Source: JAFARZ01 sp036490795 (GTDB taxonomy: Bacteria > Actinomycetota > Actinomycetes > Streptosporangiales > Streptosporangiaceae). Taken from it: 30,979 bases of DNA. This document shows, in pieces, positions 15,826 through 22,945 of this stretch. The DNA lies in NCBI GenBank assembly GCA_036490795.1, contig DASXDG010000035.1, positions 1-30,979 of the forward strand, in the 5' to 3' direction. The notes under the pieces are model-generated. The model worked only from the letters and a program-made list of their open reading frames with translations. It made no database searches and had not been told where the DNA came from. How positions within the stretch are numbered: position 1 is the first letter of the stretch; each line of letters begins with the position of its first letter. The position numbers and the translations under genes were made by a program.

Positions 15826-15894
15826 CACCATCAATGCGAGTTCGTCTCGTTGTCACCTTCGACACCAATAATGCGAGACCGTCTCGTTGCCACC
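15826..15894. promoter_or_regulatory. Two direct repeats with TetR-like palindromic core
   Basis: Two copies of a 32-bp sequence (15826-15857 and 15863-15894) start 37 bp apart and differ at five positions by hand count. The second contains the perfect palindrome CGAGAC-C-GTCTCG (15874-15886); in the first the same core is CGAG-TTCGT-CTCG. GAGAC/GTCTC dyads are common in TetR-family operators. No TetR gene lies in the window, so the regulator would be encoded elsewhere. Confidence 0.5.
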
Positions 15895-15920
15895 CCAAGC
15901 ACCACATCGGGTGCCGTTAA

Positions 15921-15999
15921 CGCGGAAGATAAGTCCAACGCGGTAAAAAACCATGCTCACAGCAATGATTTCCTCCGCAATAAGCCGAATTACCGTACT
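15921..15999 (-). repeat. 79-bp quasi-palindromic element, copy A
   Basis: Read on the minus strand, this sequence aligns without a gap to 21940-22018 on the plus strand, 57 of 79 positions identical by hand count. Shared blocks are TACGGTAATTCG, GCGGARGAAAT, a TGCT-N3-AGCA mini-hairpin and TTTTTTACCGCGTTGGA. In this copy the outer arms are degenerate. It is intergenic, upstream of the MarR gene. Confidence 0.75.
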
Positions 16000-16184
16000 A
16001 ACTCTCAGCGACCCGAGGCGGTGAGCAGCGAGAGTGACCGGTGTGACAGGAGCGATGCGGGAGTCGACGGCTGGGTGACCGCACGACGCCCGAACGGCGG
16101 TCCTGACGGCGCGCTCGACGGCCAGAACCAGGCGTTCCGGGCATCCCGGTGTCCAGCTCAGGAAGATCACGAGGAAAAATTCAC

Positions 16185-16225
16185 TTGTAGGTGGCGACGG
16201 CGGGAAATATACTTGAGCTACTCAA
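16185..16225 (+). promoter_or_regulatory. MarR gene promoter and overlapping operator
   Basis: TTGTAG (16185-16190) and TATACT (16208-16213) have a 17-bp spacer, a good vegetative promoter with a start near 16220. The perfect palindrome TTGAG-CTA-CTCAA (16213-16225) begins at the last base of the -10 and covers the predicted start. This is a typical site for MarR-family autorepression. The leader would be about 50 bases. Confidence 0.65.
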
Positions 16226-16270
16226 ACGTTTATAGACTCAGGTAACGGAAACGGGATGGAGGTGGGCGTC

Positions 16271-16729
16271 ATGACCGAGGAAGAGCTCAACACGCAGGTG
16301 ATGGACGCGCTCATCGAACTTCTCAAGGGCATGGGCAGCCTGGGCCAGCAGATAGGCGCGAGCCACGGCCTCAGCGGCAGCGACGCTATGGCCCTGCACA
16401 AATTCGACGAACCCATCTCTATGAAGGAGCTCAGCCAGCGGCTGGGCTGCGACGCGTCCTTCGTCACGGTCATCGCCGACTCACTGGAGCGGCAGGGCAT
16501 CGCTAAGCGTGAGCCATCGCAGCGGGACCGGCGGGTCAAGAACCTCGTCCTCACCGAGCGGGGGCGCGCGGTGCGCGACGAGATAATCCGGGAAGTCACG
16601 GCGCGGACTCCGTGGAGTAACGCGCTGGACATCAGCGAGCGTGAGTGTTTTCTCGGGCTGCTGAACAAGATGCTCGGCCGGGTCGAAGGAGGTGCACCTG
16701 TCACAACCGTGACGGTGCCGTCGTCATAA
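16271..16729 (+). CDS. MarR-family transcriptional regulator
   Basis: This is a 152-residue winged-helix regulator. The DNA-binding segment (about 48-98) reads ISMKELSQRLGCDASFVTVIADSLERQGIAKREPSQRDRRVKNLVLTERG, with the wing arginine/aspartate motif (QRDRR). Helices at both ends would form the dimer interface. I chose ATG 16271 because GGAGGT (16258-16263) lies 7 bases upstream; an ATG at 16256 would overlap that site. A palindrome over its own promoter suggests autoregulation. An efflux pump gene follows 135 bp downstream on the same strand and is the likely target. Confidence 0.92.
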   Translation: MTEEELNTQVMDALIELLKGMGSLGQQIGASHGLSGSDAMALHKFDEPISMKELSQRLGCDASFVTVIADSLERQGIAKREPSQRDRRVKNLVLTERGRAVRDEIIREVTARTPWSNALDISERECFLGLLNKMLGRVEGGAPVTTVTVPSS

Positions 16730-16864
16730 GGGTCGACAGCACGCGATTGGGGGTTAGCACACAGATCGTTCTGATCTAAAACGGGGTTCCACAGTAAACG
16801 ACGCCCGCCTGGCCTGCCGGTCAAGGCGGTGGTTAACGACGCCCACTTTTAAGGGAGATATACC
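16730..16864 (+). promoter_or_regulatory. Spacer before the efflux gene with repeats
   Basis: The spacer contains a perfect inverted repeat AGATC-GTTCT-GATCT (16763-16777) and an 11-bp direct repeat, AAACGACGCCC (16796-16806) and TAACGACGCCC (16834-16844), 38 bp apart. A strong ribosome site, AAGGGAGA (16851-16858), precedes the TTG start. The repeats may be regulator sites or an attenuator, but nothing is decisive. Confidence 0.4.
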
Positions 16865-18430
16865 TTGTCCGCGACATCAGAGGCCGCCACCACGGCGGCG
16901 GCGCGGGGCTCGGCACAAGCCGCGGCACCGCGACGATTGGGCCTGGCGCTGGCCGTAATCGCGACAGCGCAGCTGATGGTCGTGCTCGACGCGACGATCG
17001 TCAACGTTGCGCTGCCGCACATTCAGCGCGCCCTCGGCTTTTCTGACACCAACCTGGAATGGGTGGTCAACGCCTACGCGCTGACCTTCGGCGGCCTGCT
17101 GCTGCTCGGCGGCCGGGCCGGTGACCTGCTCGGACGTCGCCGCATCTTCATCGGCGGCATCTTGCTGTTCACGGTCGCCTCGCTGGTCGGCGGATTCGCC
17201 ACCGATCAAGCCTGGCTGCTCGCCGCTCGCGCCGTCCAAGGCGTCGGTGGCGCGCTGGCCGCGCCGACCGCGCTCGCGCTGATCGCCGTCACCTTCCCCG
17301 AGGGTCCGCCGCGCAACCGCGCGATGGGCGTATACGCGACGATGAGCGTGGCCGGATCGGCCGTGGGCCTCATCGTCGGCGGGCTGCTCACCACCTACGC
17401 TTCCTGGCGCTGGGTAATGTTCGTCAACGTGCCGATCGGCATCCTCGTCGCCTTCGCCGCACCGCGGGTGCTGCCCGAGTCCGACCGGCGCCGCGGTCGC
17501 TTCGACCTCCCTGGCGCCATCACCGGCACGCTTGGCCTCGGCTCCCTGGTCTATGGTCTGTCGAACGCGGCTACCAGCCAGAACGGCGTCTCGCACTGGG
17601 GTGACACGAAGGTTGTCGCGTCGCTGGCCGCGGCCGCGGTGCTGCTCGTCGCGTTCGTCCTCATCGAGATACGCAGCGAGCACGCGCTGCTGCCAATGCG
17701 GGTACTGAAGAGCCGCGACAGGTCCGGCGCGTACGGGATCATCTTGCTGATCGGCACGGCGCTGTTCGGCATGTTCTTCTTCCTCACCTACTTCATCCAG
17801 AACGTCTGGGGCTACGACCCGATCAAGACCGGCGTCGCGTACCTGCCGATGGTCGTCGGGATGATCGTCGCCTCCGGCATCGCCTCGCAGCTGGTGCAGC
17901 GGATCGGTGCCAGGCCGCTGATGGTGGCCGGAGCGGTGCTCATGACGGGCGGGATGTTCTGGCTGTCCCGGCTGAACGAGCACAGCTCGTACGTCGGCGG
18001 ACTGCTCGGCCCGCTGATCGTCGCGGCCATCGGCCTTGGCCTGCTGTTCGTGCCGATCTCACTGGTGTCGCTGACCAAGGTCGCCAACAACGACTCCGGC
18101 GTCGCGTCCAGCCTGCTCAACGCCGGCCAGCAGGTTGGCGGCTCGATCGGGCTGGCCGTGCTCGGCACCGTGGCATGGAGCACGTTCGCGAACAGCATGC
18201 GCTCCCAGGCCGCTGCCGCCGCGAGCAAGGCGGGGGCGCACCTGACCCAGGCCCAGCAGGCCGCGGCTCAGGCGCAGATGGAGCACCACGCACTGGCTGT
18301 CGGATTCTCGCACGGCTTCCTGGTCTCGGCGGGGATCTCGCTGGCCGCTCTGGTCATCACGTTGCTCGCGATCCGGGTGACCCGTGCGGACCTGGCCGGC
18401 GTCGACCCCATGGCCGCCCCGGGGGCCTGA
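16865..18430 (+). CDS. DHA2-family (EmrB/QacA) MFS drug exporter
   Basis: This is a 521-residue proton-coupled efflux transporter with about 14 membrane helices. LMVVLDATIVNVALPHIQ in helix 1 is the DHA2 motif D1, and GGRAGDLLGRRRIFIGG is MFS motif A. The helix-5 region RAMGVYATMSVAGSAVGLIVGGLL is the antiporter motif C type. The start is TTG 16865, supported by GGGAG 7-8 bases upstream and by a protein-like Ser/Ala N-terminal tail before helix 1. It follows a MarR gene, the usual context for inducible drug export. The substrate cannot be inferred. Confidence 0.93.
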   Translation: MSATSEAATTAAARGSAQAAAPRRLGLALAVIATAQLMVVLDATIVNVALPHIQRALGFSDTNLEWVVNAYALTFGGLLLLGGRAGDLLGRRRIFIGGILLFTVASLVGGFATDQAWLLAARAVQGVGGALAAPTALALIAVTFPEGPPRNRAMGVYATMSVAGSAVGLIVGGLLTTYASWRWVMFVNVPIGILVAFAAPRVLPESDRRRGRFDLPGAITGTLGLGSLVYGLSNAATSQNGVSHWGDTKVVASLAAAAVLLVAFVLIEIRSEHALLPMRVLKSRDRSGAYGIILLIGTALFGMFFFLTYFIQNVWGYDPIKTGVAYLPMVVGMIVASGIASQLVQRIGARPLMVAGAVLMTGGMFWLSRLNEHSSYVGGLLGPLIVAAIGLGLLFVPISLVSLTKVANNDSGVASSLLNAGQQVGGSIGLAVLGTVAWSTFANSMRSQAAAAASKAGAHLTQAQQAAAQAQMEHHALAVGFSHGFLVSAGISLAALVITLLAIRVTRADLAGVDPMAAPGA

Positions 18431-18453
18431 TCTAACCCGGCATCTAACCCGGC

Positions 18454-18500
18454 CCGATGGCGCCGCCGGCACGCTAGAGCGTGACCGGCGGCGCCATCGG
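18454..18500 (+). terminator. Strong hairpin after the efflux gene
   Basis: Arms 18454-18469 and 18485-18500 are perfect complements (16 bp). Inside, CACGCT-AG-AGCGTG continues the stem with one bulged A, giving about 22 pairs closed by two bases. It starts 23 bp after the exporter stop. There is no T-run, as is common for terminators in GC-rich actinomycetes. Confidence 0.7.
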
Positions 18501-18580
18501 CGCGTTACGAGGGGTTAACCGCGTGTGACCTGGGGAGGATGGCGATATCTGGGGTGTCGGCACTAACCGGGGGGTAGTGC

Positions 18581-20581
18581 GTGCTAAAACGTGCCATAGT
18601 CGCCATCTGCACAGTCGCGGTAATGAGCGTCAGCGCAGCGCCCGCGTTCGCCGACGCGCCCTTCGGCCCGACGGCCCAGGTCACGGACCGGGTCGGCGCA
18701 CTGAGCCCGAATCAGCTCAAATCGGTCCAGGCCGCGATCGCGTCGCTGTACGCCAAGGACCGGGTGAAGCTGTTCGTCACGTACGTCAAGGACTTCTCCG
18801 GCACCAGCCCGGGCTCCTGGGCCGACCAGTCGGCCACCCAGGCCGGCATGGGCGCGCGGGACGTGCTGCTCGGCGTCGCCACCCAGGCTCGCCAGTACGC
18901 GGTGTCCACCGACACCAGCTTCTCGCTGAGCACCAAGCAACTGGACGACGTCGGCGCGACCGCGATCGAGCCGGCGCTGCGCGAGTCGGACTGGGCGGGC
19001 GCGGCGATCGGCGCGGCCAACGGCTACGCGGCGGCGCTCGCCGGCCAGCCGATCCCGGCGCCGACGATCACCCCTGGCACAGCGCCCGCAGGGGCTAAGA
19101 GCGGCAGCGGGGCGGGCGGAGTCATCGCGGTGATCGTGATCCTCGCTATCCTCGCCCTGATCGCCTACTTCTTCATGTCCCGCAGGCGCAAGTCGCCCGG
19201 GCGGCCGGGCGCGAGCCAGGCACCGCCCGCCCTGACCCTGAAGGAACTCGAGGCGAAGGCCGGCCACCTGCTGGTCACCACCGACGACTCGATCAAGACC
19301 AGCGAGCAGGAGCTTGGCTTCGCCTCCGCGCAGTTCGGTGATGACGCCATCGAGCCGTTCACGAAGGCGATGGATTCCGCGAAGTCCGAACTCGCCGCCG
19401 CCTTCAAGCTCCGCCAGCTGCTCGACGACGACATCCCAGAGGATGACGCCACCAAGCGGAAGATGCTGGAAGAGCTCTGCACGCACTGCGAGACCGCCAA
19501 CAAGCTGCTCGACGAGCAGGCGGCCGCGTTCGACAAGCTCCGCGACCTGGAGGCCAACGCGCCGCAGATCATCGAGCAGATCGGCGCGTCCGCGCAGCAG
19601 CAGCAATCCAGGCTCGCTGCCGCCCGGGCCACGCTCGCCCAGCTGAGCACGCAGTACGCGCCGTCGGCGGCGGCACCTGTCGCGCAGAACGCGGATGAGG
19701 CGGCGACCCGGCTTGAGTTCCTGAAGAGCTCGCTGGCTCAGGCGCAGCAGGCCGTGGCCAGCGGGGATAACTCGCGTGCCGCGGTGCTCGCACAGGCGGC
19801 ACAGCTCGCCGACGACCAGGCCACGCAGCTGCTCGACGGGATCGACCGGCGGGCCGGCGAGCTTTCCCAGGCCAGCGCGGCGCTGGGTGCCGCGCTCAGC
19901 GCCGTCGACGCCAACGTCGCCGAGGCGGCGGCCAGCGGGCAGCAGGGGCTGCGCGAGCCGGCCGTTCAGGCGCAGCTGGTAGCCACCCAGGTCCGCACCG
20001 CCATGGCGGGCGGCCCGGTGGATCCGCTTGAGGTGCTGCGCGCACTCGAGGAGTCCAGTTCGCGGCTGGATCAGGCGCTGTCCGGCGCCCGTGAGGCGCA
20101 GGTCCGCCAGCAGCGGGCCGCCGCCGCGCTCGAGCAGTCGGTGCTGACCGCGCGCAGCTCGATCGCCGCCGCCTCTGACTTCATCACCACGAACCGCGGC
20201 GGAGTCGGCAGCACCGCACGGACCCGGGTCGCGGAGGCGCATCGGCATCTGCAGCGGGCGCTGGCCCTGGCCCCCACGGACGCGGAGAGCGCCCTGGCTG
20301 AGGCGCAGCAGGCCGACTCGATGGCCACCCAGGCGTACCAGGAGGCACAGCAGGATGTGTCCGGCTTCGCCGGGGCGGGCAGCATGTTCGGCGGAGGAGG
20401 AGGTGGCGGCGGCATGGGCGGCATGGCCGGCGCCGTCCTTGGCGGGATTCTCATCAACAGCATCCTTGGCGGCGCGGGAGGCGGTTCCCGCGGTGGATCG
20501 GGACGGATGGCACCACCGGCAGCAGGGAGCTACGGGGGCGCCAGCACACGCGGCCGGCACAGCGTCGGCGGCAAGTTCTAA
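18581..20581 (+). CDS. Secreted/membrane TPM-domain protein with coiled coil
   Basis: This is a 666-residue protein. It has a signal peptide (1-24, cut after AFA) and an extracytoplasmic TPM domain (about 28-155: VTDRVGALSPNQ...VKLFVTYVKDFSG...WADQSA...GARDVLLGVAT). One membrane helix (about 180-199) is followed by a basic stop-transfer RRRKS. A long Ala/Gln/Glu-rich cytoplasmic helical region (about 215-590) and a glycine-rich tail FGGGGGGGGMGGM...GGILINSILGG follow. TPM domains occur in Psb32-type repair and membrane-maintenance proteins. The gene is 12 bp from pspA, which points to envelope-stress function; cytoplasmic contact with PspA is inference. The start is GTG 18581 after a GGGGGG site. 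Confidence 0.85.
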   Translation: MLKRAIVAICTVAVMSVSAAPAFADAPFGPTAQVTDRVGALSPNQLKSVQAAIASLYAKDRVKLFVTYVKDFSGTSPGSWADQSATQAGMGARDVLLGVATQARQYAVSTDTSFSLSTKQLDDVGATAIEPALRESDWAGAAIGAANGYAAALAGQPIPAPTITPGTAPAGAKSGSGAGGVIAVIVILAILALIAYFFMSRRRKSPGRPGASQAPPALTLKELEAKAGHLLVTTDDSIKTSEQELGFASAQFGDDAIEPFTKAMDSAKSELAAAFKLRQLLDDDIPEDDATKRKMLEELCTHCETANKLLDEQAAAFDKLRDLEANAPQIIEQIGASAQQQQSRLAAARATLAQLSTQYAPSAAAPVAQNADEAATRLEFLKSSLAQAQQAVASGDNSRAAVLAQAAQLADDQATQLLDGIDRRAGELSQASAALGAALSAVDANVAEAAASGQQGLREPAVQAQLVATQVRTAMAGGPVDPLEVLRALEESSSRLDQALSGAREAQVRQQRAAAALEQSVLTARSSIAAASDFITTNRGGVGSTARTRVAEAHRHLQRALALAPTDAESALAEAQQADSMATQAYQEAQQDVSGFAGAGSMFGGGGGGGGMGGMAGAVLGGILINSILGGAGGGSRGGSGRMAPPAAGSYGGASTRGRHSVGGKF

Positions 20582-20593
20582 TGGGGGAAATCG

Positions 20594-21388
20594 ATGGCTA
20601 AGCAGACGATCTTCGGTCGCGTTACCCAGATGGCGAAGGCCAACATCAACGCGATGCTGGACTCCGCTGAAGACCCGGGCAAGATGCTCGATCAGCTGAT
20701 CCGGGACTACAGCAACAACATTTCCGAGGCGGAGCAGTCCATCGCGCAGACGATCGGCAACTTGCGCATGATGGAAGACGACCAGAAGCAGGACGTCCAG
20801 GCCGCCGGCGACTGGGGCAAGAAGGCGCTCGCCGCAAGCCAGCGCGGTGACCAGCTCAGGGCGTCCGGCAACACCGCCGAGGCGGATAAGTTCGACAATC
20901 TGGCCAAGGTAGCCCTCGGCAAGCAGATGGAGTCCGAGAACCAGGTCAAGACCGCGCAGGCGACCATCGACTCGCAGCGCGAGGTGACGGACAAGCTCAA
21001 GACCGGCCTTGAGCAGATGAAGTCCAAGCTCACCGAAATGAAGACCAAGCGCGACAGCCTGATCGCGCGGGCCAAGACGGCGCAGGCGCAGAACCAGGTG
21101 CAGCAGGCGGTCAAGAGCATCGACATCCTGGACCCGACCAGCGAGGTCAACCGGTTCGAGGAGAAGGTCCGGCGCGAGGAAGCCAAGGTCCGCGGCGCCG
21201 CGGAACTGGCGTCGTCCTCGCTGGACGCGCAGTTCGAGAGCCTGGGCAACCTCGGCGACGACATGGAACTCGACGCGCGCCTGGCCGCGCTGAAGTCGGG
21301 CTCGTCTCCGGCCCCGGCGGTGCCGGCGCCCTCACCGGCGCCGAACCCGGCGACGAACGCCTCGTCGCTGCCGGCGAGCGGTTCCTGA
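20594..21388 (+). CDS. pspA: PspA/IM30 (ESCRT-III-like) membrane-stress protein
   Basis: This is a 264-residue, almost entirely helical protein of the PspA/Vipp1 family, which coats and repairs stressed membranes from the cytoplasm. The amphipathic helix IFGRVTQMAKANINAMLDSAEDPGKMLDQLIRDY is followed by heptad-rich coiled coils up to about residue 215, and then an Ala/Pro/Ser tail. The family fingerprint (NINAMLDSAEDPxKMLDQ, RFEEKVRREEAKVRGAAEL) is clear. It follows the TPM gene by 12 bp and precedes the PPOX gene by 12 bp, so the three are probably one operon. No PspF- or PspC-type regulator is nearby. Confidence 0.93.
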   Translation: MAKQTIFGRVTQMAKANINAMLDSAEDPGKMLDQLIRDYSNNISEAEQSIAQTIGNLRMMEDDQKQDVQAAGDWGKKALAASQRGDQLRASGNTAEADKFDNLAKVALGKQMESENQVKTAQATIDSQREVTDKLKTGLEQMKSKLTEMKTKRDSLIARAKTAQAQNQVQQAVKSIDILDPTSEVNRFEEKVRREEAKVRGAAELASSSLDAQFESLGNLGDDMELDARLAALKSGSSPAPAVPAPSPAPNPATNASSLPASGS

Positions 21389-21400
21389 GAAACTGGGCGA

Positions 21401-21949
21401 ATGACGTCCATCGATGATCCGCAGGTGCGGGAGTTCCTCATGCAGGGCTCCCGCACCGGCAAGCTCGGTTTCCTGTCCGCCAGCGGCCGGCCGCTGGTCA
21501 CACCGGTCTGGTTCGTGGTAGAGGACGGGACCCTCGTGTTCAACACCGGCAAGGACACGGCCAAAGGCCGCGCCCTTGCCCGCGACCCGCGCGCCACGCT
21601 GTGCGTTGACCTCGAGGAAGCTCCGTACGGCTTCGTCCAGGTGCAAGGTGAGGCGGAACTGTCCGAGGACCTGGCGGAACTGGTCCGCACGGCGACAGTG
21701 ATCGCCCGCCGCTACATGGGCGAAGAGCAGGCCGAGGAGTTCGGCAAGCGCAACGGCGTGCCGGGCGAGCTGGTCGTGCGCCTGCGCCCGACCAAGGTGC
21801 TGGCCGCCTTCAACATGACCGGCTTATCCGTCATAACTGGCCGTGGTGCTTCGGCCCGGTTCCGGCTTCGGCCCGGTTCCGGCGGCTCCGCGCGACCTGG
21901 CTGGCGACTGACGCGGCGATCTGGCACCACCAATGGATTAATACGGTAA
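21401..21949 (+). CDS. PPOX-class (F420-dependent type) oxidoreductase
   Basis: This split-barrel flavin/F420-binding protein has the PPOX-type core in residues 1-141: KLGFLSASGRPLVTPVWFVVEDGTLVFNTGKDTAKGRALARDPRATLCVDLEEAPYGFVQVQGEAEL, ending VVRLRPTKVLAAFNM. Related proteins end about here. The last ~40 residues are Arg/Gly/Ser-rich, include a 17-bp tandem duplication (about 21848-21881), and terminate at a TAA lying inside the 79-bp repeat element. This tail looks like read-through after loss of an older stop. The F420 versus FMN assignment is by resemblance to actinobacterial members. The reaction is unknown. Confidence 0.85.
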   Translation: MTSIDDPQVREFLMQGSRTGKLGFLSASGRPLVTPVWFVVEDGTLVFNTGKDTAKGRALARDPRATLCVDLEEAPYGFVQVQGEAELSEDLAELVRTATVIARRYMGEEQAEEFGKRNGVPGELVVRLRPTKVLAAFNMTGLSVITGRGASARFRLRPGSGGSARPGWRLTRRSGTTNGLIR

Positions 21950-22018
21950 TTCGTTCCAACGCGGAAGAAATAGCTGCTCACAGCAGGATTTTTTACCGCG
22001 TTGGAACGAATTACCGCG
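21940..22018 (+). repeat. 79-bp quasi-palindromic element, copy B
   Basis: This copy has perfect outer arms: 21944-21964 pairs with 21996-22016 (21 bp). The arms are separated by 31 bases that carry a central CTGCT-CAC-AGCAG hairpin. It is the inverted counterpart of 15921-15999. It supplies the stop codon of the PPOX gene and could act as its terminator. It carries no gene, so a MITE/REP-like origin is likely. Confidence 0.8.
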
Positions 22019-22181
22019 CTGTTGCGATCAGCCGCGGTGCAGGAGATGCCAATGTGACGCCTGAACGCCGATGCCCGTACTCTATGCCGACGGCCCGCGC
22101 GGCGACACGCCGCGGGACGCCGATGACACGGTTCGGATACGTTCCTTGTCGTCCGCATATGCGTTCTCTCATGATGAACCT

Positions 22182-22928
22182 GTGCCTGAGGAAGGGTCAC
22201 GTCATGAGGTGAGGCGCCGCGCCATCATGATGACCGCGATCGCGGCGCCAGCGGTGGCGGCGGCTGGATGCACCTCGTCGTCCGGTGTGCCCGCCGCCCG
22301 GTCGTCGCGCTTCTTCACCGACCACGAAGCCGCGGTGGTCGAGGCGGCCACCGCGCGCATCGCGCCCGGCCCCTCAGATGACCCGGCCGAGGCCGGCCAT
22401 CCGGGCGCGCGCGAGGCGGACGTGACCGGCTACATCGACACTATGCTCAGCATGTTCACCGAGACTGGTACGCCGAAGGTCTTCGCCGGCGGTCCGTGGA
22501 GCAACCGGCACACGTCCGGCCCGGACATGATGGCGATGTTCTTGTCCATTGACCCGGTCACGAAGATCGCGTGGAACAAGCGGGTCGGCGGCTGGCAACG
22601 GCAGTACCGGACCGGCATCGCCAGCCTCGACAAGCTAGCTGGCGGGAACTTCACCAAGGTCAGCGCCGCGAAGCAGGACCAGGTCCTGGCCAAGGTGGCG
22701 GTGAGCTCGTTTCTCTCGCTGCTGTTCGAGCACACGATTGAAGGCCTGTACTCCAACCCCGAGTACGGGGGCAACCGCGACCTGGCCGGCTGGAAAGACA
22801 TCAGCTATCCCGGCGACAGCCAGCCGCGCGGCTACACCGACGACGAGGTATCCCGTTCCGACGGGCCCGATCCGGTCGGCAAGACGCCGATCGTAGCCGC
22901 TGCGCTGAAGTTTCTCGGTGCCGTATGA
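22182..22928 (+). CDS. Gluconate 2-dehydrogenase small subunit (subunit 3), Tat lipoprotein
   Basis: This is the partner subunit of a membrane-bound GMC dehydrogenase, needed in characterised systems for export and stability of the flavoprotein, which lacks its own signal. The N-terminus has VRRRAIMMTAIAAPAVAAAGC, a twin-arginine signal with a lipobox cysteine. The mature part has FFTDHEAAVVEAATARIAPG and YIDTMLSMFTE, matching Gluconate_2-dh3. The start is uncertain: GTG 22182 gives a normal Tat n-region, while GTG 22209 lies 14 bases after GAGGAAGG. The GMC gene begins 17 bp downstream. Confidence 0.85.
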   Translation: MPEEGSRHEVRRRAIMMTAIAAPAVAAAGCTSSSGVPAARSSRFFTDHEAAVVEAATARIAPGPSDDPAEAGHPGAREADVTGYIDTMLSMFTETGTPKVFAGGPWSNRHTSGPDMMAMFLSIDPVTKIAWNKRVGGWQRQYRTGIASLDKLAGGNFTKVSAAKQDQVLAKVAVSSFLSLLFEHTIEGLYSNPEYGGNRDLAGWKDISYPGDSQPRGYTDDEVSRSDGPDPVGKTPIVAAALKFLGAV

Positions 22929-22945
22929 AGAAGTAAGGGTGCGGT

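Larger units (their letters stand above)
15610..16270. other. Long divergent intergenic region
   Basis: There is no gene here that I can support; the open frames lack ribosome sites and show no protein-like composition. In order the region holds a palindrome near the FAD-oxidase start (15631-15648), two operator-like direct repeats (15826-15894), a 79-bp quasi-palindromic element (15921-15999) and the MarR promoter/operator (16185-16225). Bases 16000-16184 show nothing recognisable. Confidence 0.7.

Noticed and set aside
18584..20560. Long minus-strand open frame opposite the TPM gene
   Set aside because: It mirrors the TPM gene almost base for base and has Arg/Gly/Leu-rich artefact composition. 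The plus frame has a signal peptide, membrane helix and start site.
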